The translations under genes were made by a program, and so were the position numbers. From contig CAAGRP010000160.1 of the NCBI GenBank assembly GCA_900772685.1, forward strand, positions 1-6,503: 6,503 nucleotides of DNA, given 5' to 3'. The notes under the pieces were generated by a model. That model searched no databases and had not been told where the DNA came from. It saw nothing but the letters and a program-made list of their open reading frames with translations. This document shows, piece by piece, positions 1-5,668 of this stretch; the first letter of the stretch is position 1; every line of letters begins with the position of its first letter. Origin of the DNA: Lachnospiraceae bacterium. Its GTDB lineage: Bacteria > Bacillota > Clostridia > Lachnospirales > Lachnospiraceae.

Positions 1-29
1 AGAGTTATAGATTCAAGCAACAAGAAATT

Positions 30-116
30 ATGCCATTAAGAATTCCAGACAAACTGCCCGCGATAGACATTTATAAGAATTTTGACTTTTTAGAAAAAAT
101 AGCAGTGTTATCTTGA
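30..116 (+). pseudogene. metA: Possible 5' remnant of metA (homoserine O-succinyltransferase), 28 codons
   Basis: An ATG ORF of 28 codons ends at TGA 114-116. Its first residues, MPLRIPDKLPAIDI, resemble the conserved MetA start (family pattern roughly MPI-K/R-IP-x-x-LPA). After about residue 14 the similarity fades, and the usual continuation (a hydrophobic 'NIFVM'-like stretch) is missing. Full MetA is around 300 aa, so this would be a small 5' fragment. No convincing Shine-Dalgarno sequence lies upstream. The end of the ORF overlaps the left arm of the inverted repeat and the -35 box of the regulator promoter, so it is unlikely to be a functional gene in its present form. It may mark a recombination or insertion boundary for the transporter locus. 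The match rests on recognition of a short N-terminus only; a chance ORF or short leader peptide is the alternative. Confidence 0.4.
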
Positions 117-140
117 CGACCGAACGTTCGTAGGTATAAT
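113..140 (+). promoter_or_regulatory. Sigma-A-type promoter of the tetR-transporter operon
   Basis: TTGACG at 113-118 (-35; 5 of 6 to consensus) and a perfect TATAAT at 135-140 (-10) are separated by 16 bp. Transcription would start near 147, giving a leader of about 28 nt before the TTG start at 175. It is the only strong promoter seen in the window, so it probably drives the regulator and, by read-through, the transporter genes. Confidence 0.85.
121..130. promoter_or_regulatory. Candidate TetR-family operator (palindrome in the promoter spacer)
   Basis: CGAACGTTCG is a perfect 10-bp palindrome located between the -35 and -10 boxes. A repressor bound here would block RNA polymerase directly. 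The site lies just upstream of a TetR-family gene, the usual arrangement for autoregulation in that family. The symmetry does not extend to the next base pair (C120 against T131). That the encoded regulator binds here is inference. Confidence 0.65.
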
Positions 141-162
141 AAATATAGCACTGCTATTTTTT

Positions 163-177
163 GGAGGTAAAAACTTG
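163..177 (+). promoter_or_regulatory. Ribosome binding site that fixes a TTG start
   Basis: GGAGG at 163-167 lies 7 nt upstream of TTG at 175-177. This strong, well-spaced site supports the non-ATG start of the regulator. The N-terminus beginning there (MLKSEATKKHLLEVAKEEF) has the length and character expected before a TetR helix-turn-helix. Confidence 0.8.
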
Positions 178-792
178 CTTAAGAGTGAAGCAACGAAGAA
201 GCATCTGTTGGAGGTGGCAAAAGAGGAGTTCCTGAAAAAGGGATATAGTGAGGCGTCGGTCCGTAATATCGCAAAAACTGCGGGATTAACAACAGGTGCG
301 GTGTTTCGATATTATAAGGATAAGGCTGCGCTATTTGATGCACTTGTTTCGGAGGCGGCAGATAGTCTCATAGCACAGTTTAAGGTCGCACAGGAAGCAC
401 ATTATGATCTGATAACGGTTGAAAGAACAACCGACAGCAGAGAATTGTCTACGGATTATGTGAATTACTTCATTAATTATATTTATGATAATTTCGATGC
501 CTTTAAGCTGGTGGTCTGCTGCGCTGAGGGAACCGGATATGCAAATTATATCCATGATCTGGTCGAACTGGAGGTTGCTCAAACAGAAGCTTATTATGAT
601 AAACTCCGACAGCTCGGTAAGCTGGAAGGAACTGTAAGCCATGAATTGCATCACATGATAACCAGCGCTTATTTTACGGCGGTATTTGAAACAGTAGCAC
701 ATGACATGGACCGGGATCGCGCTGTCTGCTATGTAAATGAGCTTGCTGTATTTTTTAACCATGGTTGGGATGGACTGTTAAGGCTCAAATGA
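175..792 (+). CDS. TetR/AcrR-family transcriptional regulator
   Basis: A 205-aa protein, a normal TetR-family length, read from TTG with a strong RBS. The N-terminal DNA-binding domain is clear. A first helix with the pattern LLEVAKEEFLKKGY lies at residues 11-24, followed by the helix-turn-helix at about 27-47 (ASVRNIAKTAGLTTGAVFRY) and the typical YYKDKAALF sequence after it. The rest of the protein is all-helical-looking, poorly conserved ligand-binding and dimerisation sequence, with Cys-Cys at about residues 113-114 in a 'VVCCAEGTGYANY' stretch. It sits first in the operon, behind a promoter with a palindrome in its spacer, so it probably represses itself and the transporter genes until a ligand binds. 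The ligand cannot be predicted. Family assignment is firm; target and effector are inferred. Confidence 0.93.
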   Translation: MLKSEATKKHLLEVAKEEFLKKGYSEASVRNIAKTAGLTTGAVFRYYKDKAALFDALVSEAADSLIAQFKVAQEAHYDLITVERTTDSRELSTDYVNYFINYIYDNFDAFKLVVCCAEGTGYANYIHDLVELEVAQTEAYYDKLRQLGKLEGTVSHELHHMITSAYFTAVFETVAHDMDRDRAVCYVNELAVFFNHGWDGLLRLK

Positions 793-803
793 GCCTTAAT
801 TTT
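778..803 (+). terminator. Hairpin over the regulator stop codon, weak terminator or attenuator
   Basis: The arms TTAAGGCTCA (778-787) and TGAGCCTTAA (790-799) are perfectly complementary. In RNA this gives a stem of about 9 bp with an AAAT loop, followed by a short T run (800-803). The stop codon TGA is at 790-792, inside the right arm. The T tract is short and the downstream genes have no clear promoter of their own, so partial termination or mRNA processing and stabilisation between regulator and transporters is more likely than full termination. Confidence 0.5.
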
Positions 804-813
804 AAGAAAATGA

Positions 814-829
814 GTTAGCGTAAGCTAAC
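814..829 (+). promoter_or_regulatory. Second short inverted repeat in the tetR-ABC gap
   Basis: GTTAGC-GTAA-GCTAAC forms a perfect 6-bp stem closed by GTAA, a GNRA-type tetraloop. It lies 11 nt after the first hairpin and ahead of the RBS (GGAG, 842-845) of the next gene. There is no T run after it, so it is not a terminator by itself. It could stabilise the transporter part of the mRNA or be a protein-binding palindrome; it does not resemble the palindrome at 121-130. Confidence 0.4.
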
Positions 830-851
830 CTAAAAACAAAAGGAGCTATAC

Positions 852-2630
852 ATGGGAAGAATAAAAAACAACACATTTAGCCGGATCTTGAAATTCGCAG
901 CGCAATGCAGGGGAGAAATGGTAGCTTCCGTTCTGTTGGCAGTGATCGGTTCCGTTTGTGGGATTATTCCTTATTTTGCGGTTACACGGATCATAATTCG
1001 GATTTTTGAGCAGAATTATGATCTCGCCGCCATAGCTCTGTGGGCTCTTGCCGCATTGCTTGGTTATCTGGGAAATGTCTGGTTTAGCACGGTTTCTACC
1101 ACGCTTAGTCACGGGTCGGCCTTTACCATTTTGAAAAACATTCGTATAGAACTGACCGGAAAGCTGGCTCGTGTTCCGATGGGATATATTCTGGATAAAC
1201 CATCCGGAGAGTTTAAAACAGCATTGGTTGATACTGTGGAAAAGCTGGAGCTGCCGTTGGCGCACATGATACCTGAACTTACAGCAAATATCCTGATCCC
1301 GGTTTTTATGTTGATCTATCTTTTTGCTTTGGACATGAGAATTGCGCTGATTTCCCTTGTGACAATTCCAATCGGTATTATGTGCTATATGGGAATGATG
1401 AAAGATTACGAAAAGCGTTATAACCGGGTGTTAGCAGCGGGAAAAAATATGGATGCGGCAATCGTTGAATATATAAACGGAATTGAGGTTATAAAGACAT
1501 TTAATCAGGGTACAGCTTCGTATGTAAAATATGCGGCTGCAGTTAAAGAAAATGAGAACGCAAAGGCAACCTGGTTCCGCATGACAAACATTTTTTACGT
1601 GGCGGGTATTTCTATTATGCCGTCCTGCCTGTTAGGCGTACTGCCGTTAGGCGCTTATTTATATATGCGTGGAAGCATAGAAGCTCCTGTACTGGTTGCA
1701 TGTGTGATACTGGCGTTAGGCCTTGTAAAACCGCTGATACAGGCACTGCAATATACTGATAGTCTGGCTATGGTGGATTCCGCCGTTAAGGAGATTGCAA
1801 GGCTTTTGGAGGTGGCGGAGATGAAGCGTCCGGATCAGTCTGTACAGCTTGATAATTATAATATATCTCTCAAAAATGTTTGCTTTGGTTATGGAGACAC
1901 TGAGGTATTGCACAAAGTAAGCTTTGATGCTGTGCCGAATGGGATTACAGCGATCGTTGGCCCTTCCGGCTCGGGAAAATCCACTGTTGCCCGCCTGATT
2001 GCATCTTTTTGGGAAGCAGACAGCGGATCGGTTCGGATCGGAGGTGTTGATGTGAGAAAAATTCCTCTATCTCAGGTTATGGATACTGTTGCTTATGTAT
2101 CACAGGATAATTATTTATTCCATCTTACAATTAAGGAAAATATCCGCATCGGAAAGCCGGACGCAACGGACGAAGAAATTATGGCTGCCGCAAAACAGGC
2201 GAGCTGTCATGGATTCATCGTTGCCCTGCCTGAGGGTTACGATACCATGGTCGGGGATGGAGGAGGCAGTCTTTCGGGCGGAGAGCGGCAACGCATTGCA
2301 ATTGCAAGAGCTATCTTAAAAAACAGTCCTATTGTAGTCCTTGATGAGGCCACCGCTTTTACAGATCCGGAAAATGAAACGGTTATCCAGACATCTGTCA
2401 ATGAACTGGTCCGGGGAAAGACACTGATCGTGATAGCGCATCGCCTTTCTACTGTTACCGGTGCAGATAAAATACTGGTAATGGATAGAGGAAGGATAGA
2501 AGCATGGGGAACACATGATGAGCTTTTGAAGAAAAGCACGCTATACAGCAGTCTTTGGAGAGCACATATCAGCGCAAGAGATAGGAAAGAGGAGGAGCTG
2601 CATGATTCGACTGATAAAACGGATTCTTGA
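852..2630 (+). CDS. ABC transporter, fused permease/ATPase half-transporter (first of pair, YbtP/IrtA-like)
   Basis: A 592-aa half-transporter with an N-terminal membrane domain (about residues 1-310, six helices expected) and a C-terminal ATPase domain (about 335-575). ATPase motifs are complete: A-loop Tyr347, Walker A GPSGSGKST at 370-378 (Lys376), Q-loop Gln418, signature LSGGERQ at 474-480, Walker B ending in Asp498 with catalytic Glu499, and switch His530. The D-loop region reads ATAFTDPENE, which differs from the ATASVDPENE of its partner; paired 'ATAF-x-DPENE' and 'ATASVDPENE' subunits are, from memory, typical of the YbtPQ/IrtAB-like group. The membrane domain carries a RVPMGY motif at its first cytoplasmic region, shared with the next gene. 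The start has GGAG at 842-845. It probably forms a heterodimer with the product of the overlapping next gene. By fold it is an exporter-type (type IV) protein, but the named relatives import ferric siderophores, so direction and substrate are uncertain. Confidence 0.9.
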   Translation: MGRIKNNTFSRILKFAAQCRGEMVASVLLAVIGSVCGIIPYFAVTRIIIRIFEQNYDLAAIALWALAALLGYLGNVWFSTVSTTLSHGSAFTILKNIRIELTGKLARVPMGYILDKPSGEFKTALVDTVEKLELPLAHMIPELTANILIPVFMLIYLFALDMRIALISLVTIPIGIMCYMGMMKDYEKRYNRVLAAGKNMDAAIVEYINGIEVIKTFNQGTASYVKYAAAVKENENAKATWFRMTNIFYVAGISIMPSCLLGVLPLGAYLYMRGSIEAPVLVACVILALGLVKPLIQALQYTDSLAMVDSAVKEIARLLEVAEMKRPDQSVQLDNYNISLKNVCFGYGDTEVLHKVSFDAVPNGITAIVGPSGSGKSTVARLIASFWEADSGSVRIGGVDVRKIPLSQVMDTVAYVSQDNYLFHLTIKENIRIGKPDATDEEIMAAAKQASCHGFIVALPEGYDTMVGDGGGSLSGGERQRIAIARAILKNSPIVVLDEATAFTDPENETVIQTSVNELVRGKTLIVIAHRLSTVTGADKILVMDRGRIEAWGTHDELLKKSTLYSSLWRAHISARDRKEEELHDSTDKTDS

Positions 2631-4380
2631 GCTTTCAGGGAGAGAACGGCAGAAAATGATCGGTTCATTTGTTTTCAGTCTGCTGGATTCTGTTTTTGAA
2701 ATGCTGCCTGTTATGGCGATCCTTACCGTTCTTTCGGGATTGCTTTCGGCATCGGATGGCGGCACGATGCCGGCTTATACAATATGGTATTCACTTATCA
2801 TCATGGTAATAAGTATTGCAGGGCGTATTGTTTTTAATAATCTTTCATGTACGAAGAGGACTTTGGGCAGCTTTTCCATGTGTGCGGAAAAAAGGCTGGA
2901 AATAGGTGAGCGAATGAAGCGTGTACCGATGGGATATTTCAACGAGAACAGGCTTGGCGAGATCGCTGCTGCCGTAACGACGACTCTTGGAGATATAGAA
3001 AACAATGCAGTTACGATCTTAGAAAAGGTGGCAGGCGGATTTATCCATGCCATAGTGATCGGCATATGGCTTCTGTTTTATGAGTGGCATATCGGAGTTC
3101 TGTCTTTCCTCGGAATGGCAGTTTCGATGCTGATCTATACAGCAATCCAAAAAGCAGGCAAAAGGTTATCACCTAAACGACAGGCAGCCCAGGTCAGACT
3201 TGTAACCGGAGTTCTCGAATATATACAGGGTATGGGCGTTGTAAAGGCTTTTGGATTGGATGGATCTTCCGGAAGAGATGTCAAGGCGGCTATAGAAGAA
3301 AGTGCAAATGCAAATATCCGGCTGGAGAGCACATTTTCTTTTCTGACAGGGATATATCAGAGTGTTTTTAAGGTGGCAAGATCATTTATCCCGGTTGTTG
3401 CACCGTATCTGTTATCCGGTGGAAAGATTACACCGGAGAAGTGCCTGCTTTTACTGGTGGCAGGCTTTATGATCTATTCCGGAGTGGAAACGGCGGGCAG
3501 CATGGCTTCTGTTGCACGAGTTATAGAAGCGTCGCTGGACAGACTGGAGGATGTTTGTGATACACCGTTATTAGATGAAAATGGAGCAGACATTTCTCCG
3601 GAGCATTTTGATATTGAAATAAACAATGTTTCATTTGCATATGATAAGGATGATGTCATCCGTGATGCAAGCGTTAAGATTCCGGAGAAGACAACCTGCG
3701 CCATCGTAGGACCTTCCGGTTCCGGCAAAACCACCCTTGTCAGCCTTGTTGCAAGGTTCTGGGATGTGAGGAAAGGAAATATATTTGTTGGCGGCCATGA
3801 CGTTAGGGAGTATACCTGCGACAGTCTGCTTCGCAATTTTTCGATAGTATTTCAAAATGTCTATCTTTTCGAGGATACGATTGAAAACAACATCAAATTC
3901 GGAAATCACGATGCTACGCATGAAATGGTAGTGCAGGCGGCAAAAAAGGCCTGCTGTCATGATTTCATATCTGCATTGCCTGAAGGGTATCAAACGCTTG
4001 CAGGAGAAGGAGGAGCTTCTCTTTCGGGCGGTGAGCGCCAGAGGATATCTATTGCCCGTGCGATCCTTAAAGACGCACCGATCGTTATCCTTGATGAAGC
4101 GACAGCAAGTGTGGACCCTGAAAATGAGAGAGAGCTTCAGCATGCGATAGAAGAACTTACAAGGGATAAAACCATTCTTATGATCGCTCACCGCTTGTCT
4201 ACGGTCCGCAGTGCGGACAAGATCCTTGTATTGGATAAAGGACGTATAGTGCAGCAGGGTACGCACCCTGAGCTTATGAGGGAACAGGGGCTTTATCGCC
4301 GCTTTGTAAATATCAGAGAACAGGCTATTGGCTGGAAGCTCGGAACCGAAAATGTAAAACCGAAAGGAGAGTCTTTATGA
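2602..4380 (+). CDS. ABC transporter, fused permease/ATPase half-transporter (second of pair, YbtQ/IrtB-like)
   Basis: A 592-aa half-transporter with the same build as the upstream gene: membrane domain at about 1-310, ATPase at about 335-575. Motifs are Walker A GPSGSGKTT at 370-378 (Lys376), Q-loop Gln418, signature LSGGERQ at 474-480, Walker B with Asp498 and catalytic Glu499, D-loop ATASVDPENE, and switch His530. These fall at the same residue numbers as in its partner, and both share the RVPMGY motif and a C-C/S-C-H-x-F-I-x-ALPEGY stretch before the signature, so the two genes are probably ancient duplicates. Both ATP sites look catalytically competent. The ATG at 2602 has a GGAGGAG site at 2591-2597 and lies 29 nt inside the end of the upstream gene, implying translational coupling and fixed stoichiometry. 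The best inference is a heterodimeric transporter; a siderophore, metallophore or tetrapyrrole is plausible, while drug or peptide export cannot be excluded. Confidence 0.9.
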   Translation: MIRLIKRILELSGRERQKMIGSFVFSLLDSVFEMLPVMAILTVLSGLLSASDGGTMPAYTIWYSLIIMVISIAGRIVFNNLSCTKRTLGSFSMCAEKRLEIGERMKRVPMGYFNENRLGEIAAAVTTTLGDIENNAVTILEKVAGGFIHAIVIGIWLLFYEWHIGVLSFLGMAVSMLIYTAIQKAGKRLSPKRQAAQVRLVTGVLEYIQGMGVVKAFGLDGSSGRDVKAAIEESANANIRLESTFSFLTGIYQSVFKVARSFIPVVAPYLLSGGKITPEKCLLLLVAGFMIYSGVETAGSMASVARVIEASLDRLEDVCDTPLLDENGADISPEHFDIEINNVSFAYDKDDVIRDASVKIPEKTTCAIVGPSGSGKTTLVSLVARFWDVRKGNIFVGGHDVREYTCDSLLRNFSIVFQNVYLFEDTIENNIKFGNHDATHEMVVQAAKKACCHDFISALPEGYQTLAGEGGASLSGGERQRISIARAILKDAPIVILDEATASVDPENERELQHAIEELTRDKTILMIAHRLSTVRSADKILVLDKGRIVQQGTHPELMREQGLYRRFVNIREQAIGWKLGTENVKPKGESL

Positions 4381-4973
4381 AAACAAATAAATGGACAGTG
4401 AAGGATGTTATTACTACCGTATTGCTTACGGTATTACTGATATTGATCCAGATAGTTATCAATATGATCTGTATGGCAAATAACTTTGTGAGCATGGTCC
4501 TGTCTGTAGGATTTACCATGCTGCTGTGCGCACCGGTTTATTTTCTGATGGTAAGCCGGGTTCGCAAGCGGTTTGTTTCATTGGTCTATATGACAATTCT
4601 TGGCCTTGTGTTCCTCATTATGGGGAACTGGTATTTATTACCTTATTACATAATCGTAGGTATTGTGTGTGAGGCTATTCTATGGAAAAACGGTTGGGAA
4701 TCAAAACGAAAAATGACAGCTGCGTGGACCGTATCCAGCTTTTTGTATAACGGAGTCAACCTGCTTCCGCTATGGTTTTTCTGGGATACTTATGAAGCCT
4801 TTGCTGTTTCAAGCGGTATGGAACAGAGCTATATAGATTCTTTCGTACAATACTATTCCTCTGCGGGATGGCTGGCATTTATTATATTTTTTACGACATT
4901 ATGCGGGCTTATCGGAAGCTTGATCGGAGGACGGTTAATTAATAAGCATTTCAGGAAAGCAGGAGTCCTGTAA
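4377..4973 (+). CDS. ECF transporter S component, MptD/Trep_Strep type
   Basis: A 198-aa strongly hydrophobic membrane protein with about six predicted helices (roughly residues 10-33, 36-58, 66-82, 84-104, 115-136 and 160-186). It begins with a short polar segment (KTNKWTVKDVI) and ends with a small-residue helix and a basic tail (GGRLINKHFRKAGVL). That architecture, the length near 190 aa and the basic motif near the C-terminus match the Trep_Strep family (TIGR02185), annotated as MptD-type ECF S components. S components bind the substrate and dock onto the T-subunit/ATPase module. The substrate of this family is not settled. The ATG overlaps the upstream stop (ATGA, 4377-4380), with AAAGGAG at 4363-4369, so the gene is coupled to the ABC pair. 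It has its T and A partners directly downstream, indicating a dedicated (group I-like) ECF system. Confidence 0.82.
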   Translation: MKTNKWTVKDVITTVLLTVLLILIQIVINMICMANNFVSMVLSVGFTMLLCAPVYFLMVSRVRKRFVSLVYMTILGLVFLIMGNWYLLPYYIIVGIVCEAILWKNGWESKRKMTAAWTVSSFLYNGVNLLPLWFFWDTYEAFAVSSGMEQSYIDSFVQYYSSAGWLAFIIFFTTLCGLIGSLIGGRLINKHFRKAGVL

Positions 4974-5668
4974 TGTGTCGAAAAAACCTTGCGGTGCCGG
5001 TTAAATTGTGGGCTCTATTCTGTACGATAACGGGGACATCAATGACCGCTGATATAATACTGACTTTTATTCTTGTGATAGCCGGTTTCCTGTATCTTGC
5101 TGTTCAGAGAAATTGGAAACTGCTGCGATCGTATGCCATATTTTATCTGGTTTTAGCGGTGCTGATGTATTTGATCCGGTATAGGGGCCTGCACATGATC
5201 CTATTTTCAGAATTCTATGTGCTGATGTTCTGGAATCTGTCCGCGGTATTTCTTGTCGGCTGGGATCTGATCACAACGCCGCCCGGAGAACTGTCTGCGT
5301 TTATGTCACGCATCCATATGCCGACCGCTGTTATTCTGGGCTTGCTTGTTATGTTTCGTTTCTTCCCGACGATGAAGGCGGAGCTTAAAAGTGTGTGGCG
5401 TTCCATGCGCAACAGAGGGCTTACTTCTCCGATACGTTTCTTGTTTCATCCGGTAGCGACATGCGAATATGTATTGGTTCCAATGCTGCTGCGCTGCCTT
5501 CAAATAGCCGACCGGCTTTCTGTTTCGGCAGTAGCACGGGGAGCGGATATGCCGGGCAGCAGGAGAAGCTACTACGGAAAAAGGATAACAGGAAAAGATT
5601 GGGGCTGCGTGATAATGTGGGGCTTTATAATCGTAACATTTCTGTGCGTGGGAGGTGTTCGTGCATGA
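4973..5668 (+). CDS. ECF transporter transmembrane coupling protein (EcfT/CbiQ family)
   Basis: A 231-aa membrane protein that links the S component to the ATPase. Hydrophobic segments lie at about 12-22, 27-44, 53-69, 80-98, 117-133 and 209-228. The family landmarks are visible: a TTPPGEL...RIHMP segment at 101-117, RFFP at 129-132, and the two cytoplasmic coupling motifs, here SMRNRG at 144-149 and VARG at 187-190, whose arginines contact the ATPase subunits in known ECF structures. Length is near the usual size for EcfT. The start ATG shares one base with the upstream stop (TAATG at 4971-4975), with AGGAG at 4961-4965. The assignment to EcfT/CbiQ is secure; specificity comes from the S component, not from this protein. 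Confidence 0.87.
   Translation: MCRKNLAVPVKLWALFCTITGTSMTADIILTFILVIAGFLYLAVQRNWKLLRSYAIFYLVLAVLMYLIRYRGLHMILFSEFYVLMFWNLSAVFLVGWDLITTPPGELSAFMSRIHMPTAVILGLLVMFRFFPTMKAELKSVWRSMRNRGLTSPIRFLFHPVATCEYVLVPMLLRCLQIADRLSVSAVARGADMPGSRRSYYGKRITGKDWGCVIMWGFIIVTFLCVGGVRA

Larger units (their letters stand above)
94..162. repeat. Perfect 14-bp inverted repeat bracketing the regulator promoter
   Basis: The left arm at 94-107 reads AAAAAATAGCAGTG and the right arm at 149-162 reads CACTGCTATTTTTT, an exact reverse complement. The 41 bp between them (108-148) contain the -35 box, the palindromic operator candidate and the -10 box. The right arm ends one base before the GGAGG ribosome binding site. The left arm lies upstream of the expected transcription start, so a transcript from this promoter could not form the full hairpin; the symmetry is more likely to matter at the DNA level. 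Possible roles are paired regulator-binding sites, a small invertible promoter segment, or a remnant of element ends. The sequence is certain; the role is unknown. Confidence 0.75.

Noticed and set aside
82..110. TTGACT at 82-87 as a second -35 box
   Set aside because: No acceptable -10 element lies at 15-19 bp downstream; TTGACG/TATAAT at 113-140 is far better.
94..162. Long hairpin acting as an intrinsic terminator for upstream transcription
   Set aside because: The arms are separated by 41 nt and the U run is part of the stem, so it does not have terminator geometry.
331..762. 143-codon minus-strand frame opposite the regulator
   Set aside because: It is fully covered by the TetR-family gene with a clear helix-turn-helix and good RBS; the antisense product resembles nothing known.
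801..851. Separate promoter for the transporter genes in the intergenic gap
   Set aside because: No -35/-10 pair with reasonable spacing was found; the TATACAT just before the start codon is too close to it to serve as a -10 for this gene.
3631..4266. Long 211-codon open frame on the minus strand
   Set aside because: It lies antisense to the ATPase domain of the second ABC protein, whose conserved motifs run through it. Its translation shows no recognisable domain, so it is a shadow frame.
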